The notes under the pieces are model-generated. The model saw only the letters and a list, made by a program, of their open reading frames with translations. It did no database searches and was not told where the DNA came from. Positions 5,828 through 7,435 of a stretch of 7,435 bases of DNA are shown here, piece after piece. The DNA comes from Clostridia bacterium. Its GTDB lineage: Bacteria; Bacillota; Clostridia; Christensenellales; Maliibacteriaceae. Position 1 is the first letter of the stretch, and every line of letters starts with the position of its first letter. Position numbers and translations under genes: made by a program. The DNA lies in assembly GCA_017935825.1 (NCBI GenBank), contig JAGBGW010000263.1, positions 1 through 7,435 on the forward strand, written 5' to 3'.

Positions 5828-5937
5828 TGCGTCATGAAAACCCCACAGCCCGGGGTTCCGATGAGCTGCAGTCCAACAGGTCATTGGGAGCGCAGAATAT
5901 GACACGGGACAAACCCGGTCTATGGGAGGAAAATAAA
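5828..5937 (+). ncRNA. L13 leader-like structured 5' UTR (putative autoregulatory element)
   Basis: About 110 nt separate the predicted start of transcription from the rplM start and can fold into a multi-helix leader. GTCAT (5831-5835) closes with ATGAC (5899-5903). Inside, AACCCC (5839-5844) pairs with GGGGTT (5852-5857), and CTGC (5866-5869) with GCAG (5892-5895) encloses TCCAA/TTGGG (5872-5876 with 5884-5888). A competing hairpin, CGGG (5905-5908) with CCCG (5914-5917), can extend through GAC/GTC (5901-5903 with 5918-5920) and so disrupt the closing helix. The ribosome binding site follows at 5924-5929. Firmicutes rplM-rpsI transcripts carry a known leader family (Rfam L13_leader) proposed to mediate feedback by L13. 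Membership is inferred from position and folding only. Confidence 0.66.
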
Positions 5938-6366
5938 TTGAAAACTTACATGGCCAAAGCGCAGGATGTCGAGCGCAAGTGGTATGTGGTTGATGCAGAG
6001 GGTCAGACGCTCGGTCGTCTTGCAACCCAGATTGCAGTTGTTCTTCGCGGCAAGAACAAGCCCACCTTCACTCCTCATGTCGACACCGGCGATTACGTTA
6101 TCGTTATCAACGCAGACAAGATCGTTCTTACCGGCAAGAAGCTGGATCAGAAGAACTACTATCGCCACAGCGGTTACGTTGGCGGTCTGAAGACCACCGT
6201 CGCACGCAAGATGCTGGCAAACAAGCCCGAGTTCATGGTATATGAAGCAGTTCGCGGCATGCTGCCCAAGAACACTCTTGGCCGCCACATGATCAAGAAG
6301 CTGCACATCTATCGCGGCGCAGAACATAAGCACCAGGCTCAGAAGCCCGAAGTGCTGGAATTCTAA
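5938..6366 (+). CDS. rplM: 50S ribosomal protein L13
   Basis: A 142-residue early-assembly protein of the large ribosomal subunit. Characteristic segments are ERKWYVVDAEGQTLGRLA (residues 12-29), FTPHVDTGDYVIVINADKI, YYRHSGYVGGLK, GMLPKNTLGR and the C-terminal HKHQAQKPEVLEF, giving full-length coverage of the family. The start is judged to be TTG at 5938: GGGAGG (5924-5929) lies 8 nt ahead, and KTYMAKAQDVERKW aligns with the short N-terminal extension before the ERKW motif in other Firmicutes L13 proteins. ATG 5950 is the alternative, but its upstream spacing to the Shine-Dalgarno is too long. The frame continues upstream to TTG 5824, which lies in the leader and is rejected. rpsI follows after 18 nt. 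Confidence 0.96.
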   Translation: MKTYMAKAQDVERKWYVVDAEGQTLGRLATQIAVVLRGKNKPTFTPHVDTGDYVIVINADKIVLTGKKLDQKNYYRHSGYVGGLKTTVARKMLANKPEFMVYEAVRGMLPKNTLGRHMIKKLHIYRGAEHKHQAQKPEVLEF

Positions 6367-6384
6367 TAAGGAGGGTATCACAAC

Positions 6385-6777
6385 ATGGCACAGGTAATGT
6401 ATTGGGGTACCGGTCGTCGTAAGAAGGCAGTCGCTCGCGTCCGCCTCGTTCCCGGCGATGGCAAGTTCCTTATCAACAAGCGTCCCCTTGAAGAGTACTT
6501 CGGTTACGAAACTCTGAAGATGGTTGCTCGTTCTCCTCTGGCTCTGACTGAGACCGCAGACAAGTACGACGTTCTGGTTAACGTTCGCGGCGGCGGCTTC
6601 ACCGGTCAGGCAGGCGCAATCCGTCACGGTGTTGCCCGCGCTCTGATCAAGGCAGATGAGACGCTTCGTCCCGCTCTGAAGAAGGCTGGCTTCCTTACCC
6701 GCGATCCTCGCATGAAGGAACGTAAGAAGTACGGTCTCAAGGGCGCACGTCGTGCACCTCAGTTCTCTAAGCGCTAA
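6385..6777 (+). CDS. rpsI: 30S ribosomal protein S9
   Basis: A complete 130-residue S9. It starts with YWGTGRRKKAVARVRL (residues 6-21), contains NVRGGGFTGQAGAIRHGVARAL and DPRMKERKKYGLKGARRAPQFSKR, and ends in the universally conserved SKR tail, whose last residues reach the P-site tRNA anticodon stem. The ribosome binding site AAGGAGG (6368-6374) begins just after the rplM stop. Codon bias is that of a highly expressed gene. It forms the rplM-rpsI operon under the promoter at 5793. The region immediately downstream is non-coding and highly palindromic, then leads to a tyrosine recombinase; the 3' end of rpsI is a known integration site for conjugative elements in streptococci. Confidence 0.97.
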   Translation: MAQVMYWGTGRRKKAVARVRLVPGDGKFLINKRPLEEYFGYETLKMVARSPLALTETADKYDVLVNVRGGGFTGQAGAIRHGVARALIKADETLRPALKKAGFLTRDPRMKERKKYGLKGARRAPQFSKR

Positions 6778-6779
6778 TC

Positions 6780-6802
6780 GAAATTATCCAAGAGATAATT
6801 TC
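6780..6802. repeat. 9-bp inverted repeat immediately after rpsI
   Basis: GAAATTATC (6780-6788) and GATAATTTC (6794-6802) are perfect inverted copies around the 5-nt spacer CAAGA, starting 3 nt after the rpsI stop codon. No T-run follows, so it is a poor intrinsic terminator. The AT-rich arms with a short central spacer have the geometry of a tyrosine-recombinase core site, and an integrase gene lies 230 nt away. It could equally be an mRNA 3'-end hairpin. Confidence 0.7.
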
Positions 6803-6804
6803 CA

Positions 6805-6840
6805 CAGCATTTCGCAACGTCTTTGGACGTCGGTTTGCTG
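6805..6840 (+). other. Two-tier hairpin in the rpsI downstream region
   Basis: CAGCA (6805-6809) pairs with TGCTG (6836-6840), and inside it ACGTC (6817-6821) pairs with GACGT (6826-6830) around loop TTTG. This is the second structured segment after rpsI and is probably part of the same transcript as the rod at 6859-6940 and the terminator at 6958-7000. Confidence 0.45.
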
Positions 6841-6858
6841 GAATTTACAACTTATTGG

Positions 6859-6940
6859 AGCTGTGAGAGTTCCTCGAATGTGTTGCGTTTGACACCGAAA
6901 GGTGCAAGTAAGACGCAGGTAAGGAACAAAGTTCACAACT
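6859..6940 (+). ncRNA. Candidate structured RNA (four stacked helices with GAAA tetraloop)
   Basis: Four nested helices can form one rod. AGCTGTGA (6859-6866) pairs with TCACAACT (6933-6940) with one C-A mismatch; GTTCCT (6869-6874) with AGGAAC (6922-6927); TGCGTTT (6884-6890) with AGACGCA (6911-6917), including one T-G pair; and CACC (6893-6896) with GGTG (6901-6904) closed by a GAAA tetraloop. The asymmetric internal loop contains AGTA (6907-6910) opposite TGA (6890-6892), reminiscent of a bulged-G motif. Short open frames cross it on both strands but have no ribosome binding site or recognisable product. No known RNA family is recognised. It may be a 3' UTR structure of rpsI, a small RNA, or DNA-level structure at a mobile-element end. 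Confidence 0.42.
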
Positions 6941-6957
6941 GTATAATGAGCCTGATG

Positions 6958-7000
6958 AAGCAGGAGATGTATCCGCAAGGAGAACATCTCCTGCTTTTTT
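6958..7000 (+). terminator. Strong intrinsic terminator downstream of rpsI
   Basis: A 13-bp perfect stem (6958-6970 with 6984-6996) and a 13-nt loop run into six T's (6995-7000). The T-run is on the plus strand only, so it ends transcripts coming from the rpsI side and blocks antisense reading into the recombinase gene. The rplM-rpsI message would then carry a 3' UTR of about 220 nt. Confidence 0.93.
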
Positions 7001-7028
7001 CATATCATCGGTTTTCATAGTATTTCTC

Positions 7029-7435
7029 TTATGTGATTTTATTGATTGCTTCCACCAGGGTTTCAATATCCAGGTGGGTGTACACCCTCTCTGTGAGGGT
7101 CATTGCCCCGGAGTGACCTACGATCTTCTTGATCATGGTTTGATCTACATGCGCTTCCGTTAGCTTCGAGATGCAGGTGTGCCGGGTATCATGGGGCTTA
7201 TGATCAAATCCAAGCTGCTCCATGAGAGGGGTAAAATAGCTGTCATAGTAATTCCGATAGTCGAAGTGTTTTTGATCCGGTGTATGCAAGAGGTATTCAC
7301 ACGCAGATCCATCGAACCATGCTTTGTAGAACGGGAGTAGTTTGTCGGCAATCGGAACCTTTCTTAATCCGTTCTCTGTCTTACTGGCGATGACATCAAA
7401 GTACTGCTCGTCCAGGTGGACATCTTCTTTTTTCA
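7029..7435 (-). CDS. Tyrosine recombinase/integrase, C-terminal part (5' end outside window)
   Basis: The frame runs uninterrupted from the right edge (7435) to a stop at 7029-7031, giving the last 134 residues. It contains the second half of the tyrosine recombinase catalytic domain: the beta-hairpin lysine in SKTENGLRKVPI, the HDTRHT box (codons around 7176-7193), GHSG (His codon 7113-7115), and the nucleophilic tyrosine in VYTHLD (codon 7080-7082). The first catalytic arginine and the N-terminal DNA-binding domains lie outside the window. Codon use is visibly more A/T-rich than in the ribosomal genes, consistent with transfer. The gene points toward rpsI, with its 3' end about 250 nt from the rpsI stop. 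The likely role is integration and excision of an ICE or prophage extending to the right. The TTG at 7287-7289 is internal, not the start. Confidence 0.9.
   Translation of the reverse strand, partial: KKEDVHLDEQYFDVIASKTENGLRKVPIADKLLPFYKAWFDGSACEYLLHTPDQKHFDYRNYYDSYFTPLMEQLGFDHKPHDTRHTCISKLTEAHVDQTMIKKIVGHSGAMTLTERVYTHLDIETLVEAINKIT

Noticed and set aside
6889..6894. Perfect TTGACA as a -35 box
   Set aside because: The sequence 16-18 nt downstream (around 6911-6918) is GC-rich and unlike a -10 box; the hexamer falls within the predicted rod structure.
6942..6947. Perfect TATAAT as a -10 box downstream of rpsI
   Set aside because: No -35-like hexamer lies 16-18 nt upstream, and a transcript would hit the terminator at 6958 almost at once.
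6952..7000. CTGATGA followed by a long stem, resembling the start of a hammerhead ribozyme core
   Set aside because: The stem is followed by a T-run, not the GAAA segment needed to complete the core, and no matching stems I and III are present.
6823..7020. 65-codon plus-strand open frame after rpsI
   Set aside because: No ribosome binding site, it runs through the structured block and the terminator, and the peptide has no recognisable family.

Overview
The window looks like a chromosomal segment from a low-GC-lineage Gram-positive bacterium, most likely a member of the Clostridia (Oscillospiraceae/Ruminococcaceae type). The main reason is gene order: rplQ, ecfA1, ecfA2, ecfT, truA, rplM, rpsI is the classical Firmicutes arrangement downstream of the large ribosomal-protein/rpoA cluster (as in Bacillus subtilis). 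AGGAGG-like ribosome binding sites, near-consensus SigA promoters and several dispersed palindromic repeats support this. The family and genus are inferences.

Layout. Positions 1-179 hold the C-terminus of ribosomal protein L17, followed by a strong intrinsic terminator. Positions 294-3540 form a tight, partly overlapping operon: the energising module of a group II ECF vitamin/metal transporter (two ATPases and the transmembrane EcfT) followed by tRNA pseudouridine synthase TruA. No substrate-binding S component lies here, as expected for a shared module that serves S components encoded elsewhere. Positions 3541-5792 interrupt the usual truA-rplM adjacency with a class II ketose-bisphosphate aldolase family gene and an AIM24/TIGR00266 family gene. 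Each has its own upstream region, and both are surrounded by repeats: GTAG-type palindromes in REPIN-like inverted pairs, a tandem array of TGAAG hairpins, and an inverted-repeat element with a CATCCTGAG core.

The rplM-rpsI operon (5793-6777) begins with a perfect-consensus promoter (TTGACA, 17 nt, TATAAT) and a structured 5' leader of about 110 nt that resembles the L13 leader. rplM probably starts at a TTG codon. Downstream of rpsI lies about 220 nt of non-coding but highly foldable DNA: a 9-bp inverted repeat right after the stop codon, a hairpin, an 80-nt multi-helix rod, and a strong intrinsic terminator. Beyond it, on the minus strand, is the C-terminal part of a tyrosine recombinase that runs off the right edge. 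This suggests the right end of the window enters a mobile element (ICE or prophage) integrated at the 3' end of rpsI.

The best candidates for something not already described are the structured region at 6780-7000 (possible non-coding RNA and/or attachment site) and the GTAG palindrome pairs at 3547-3730.
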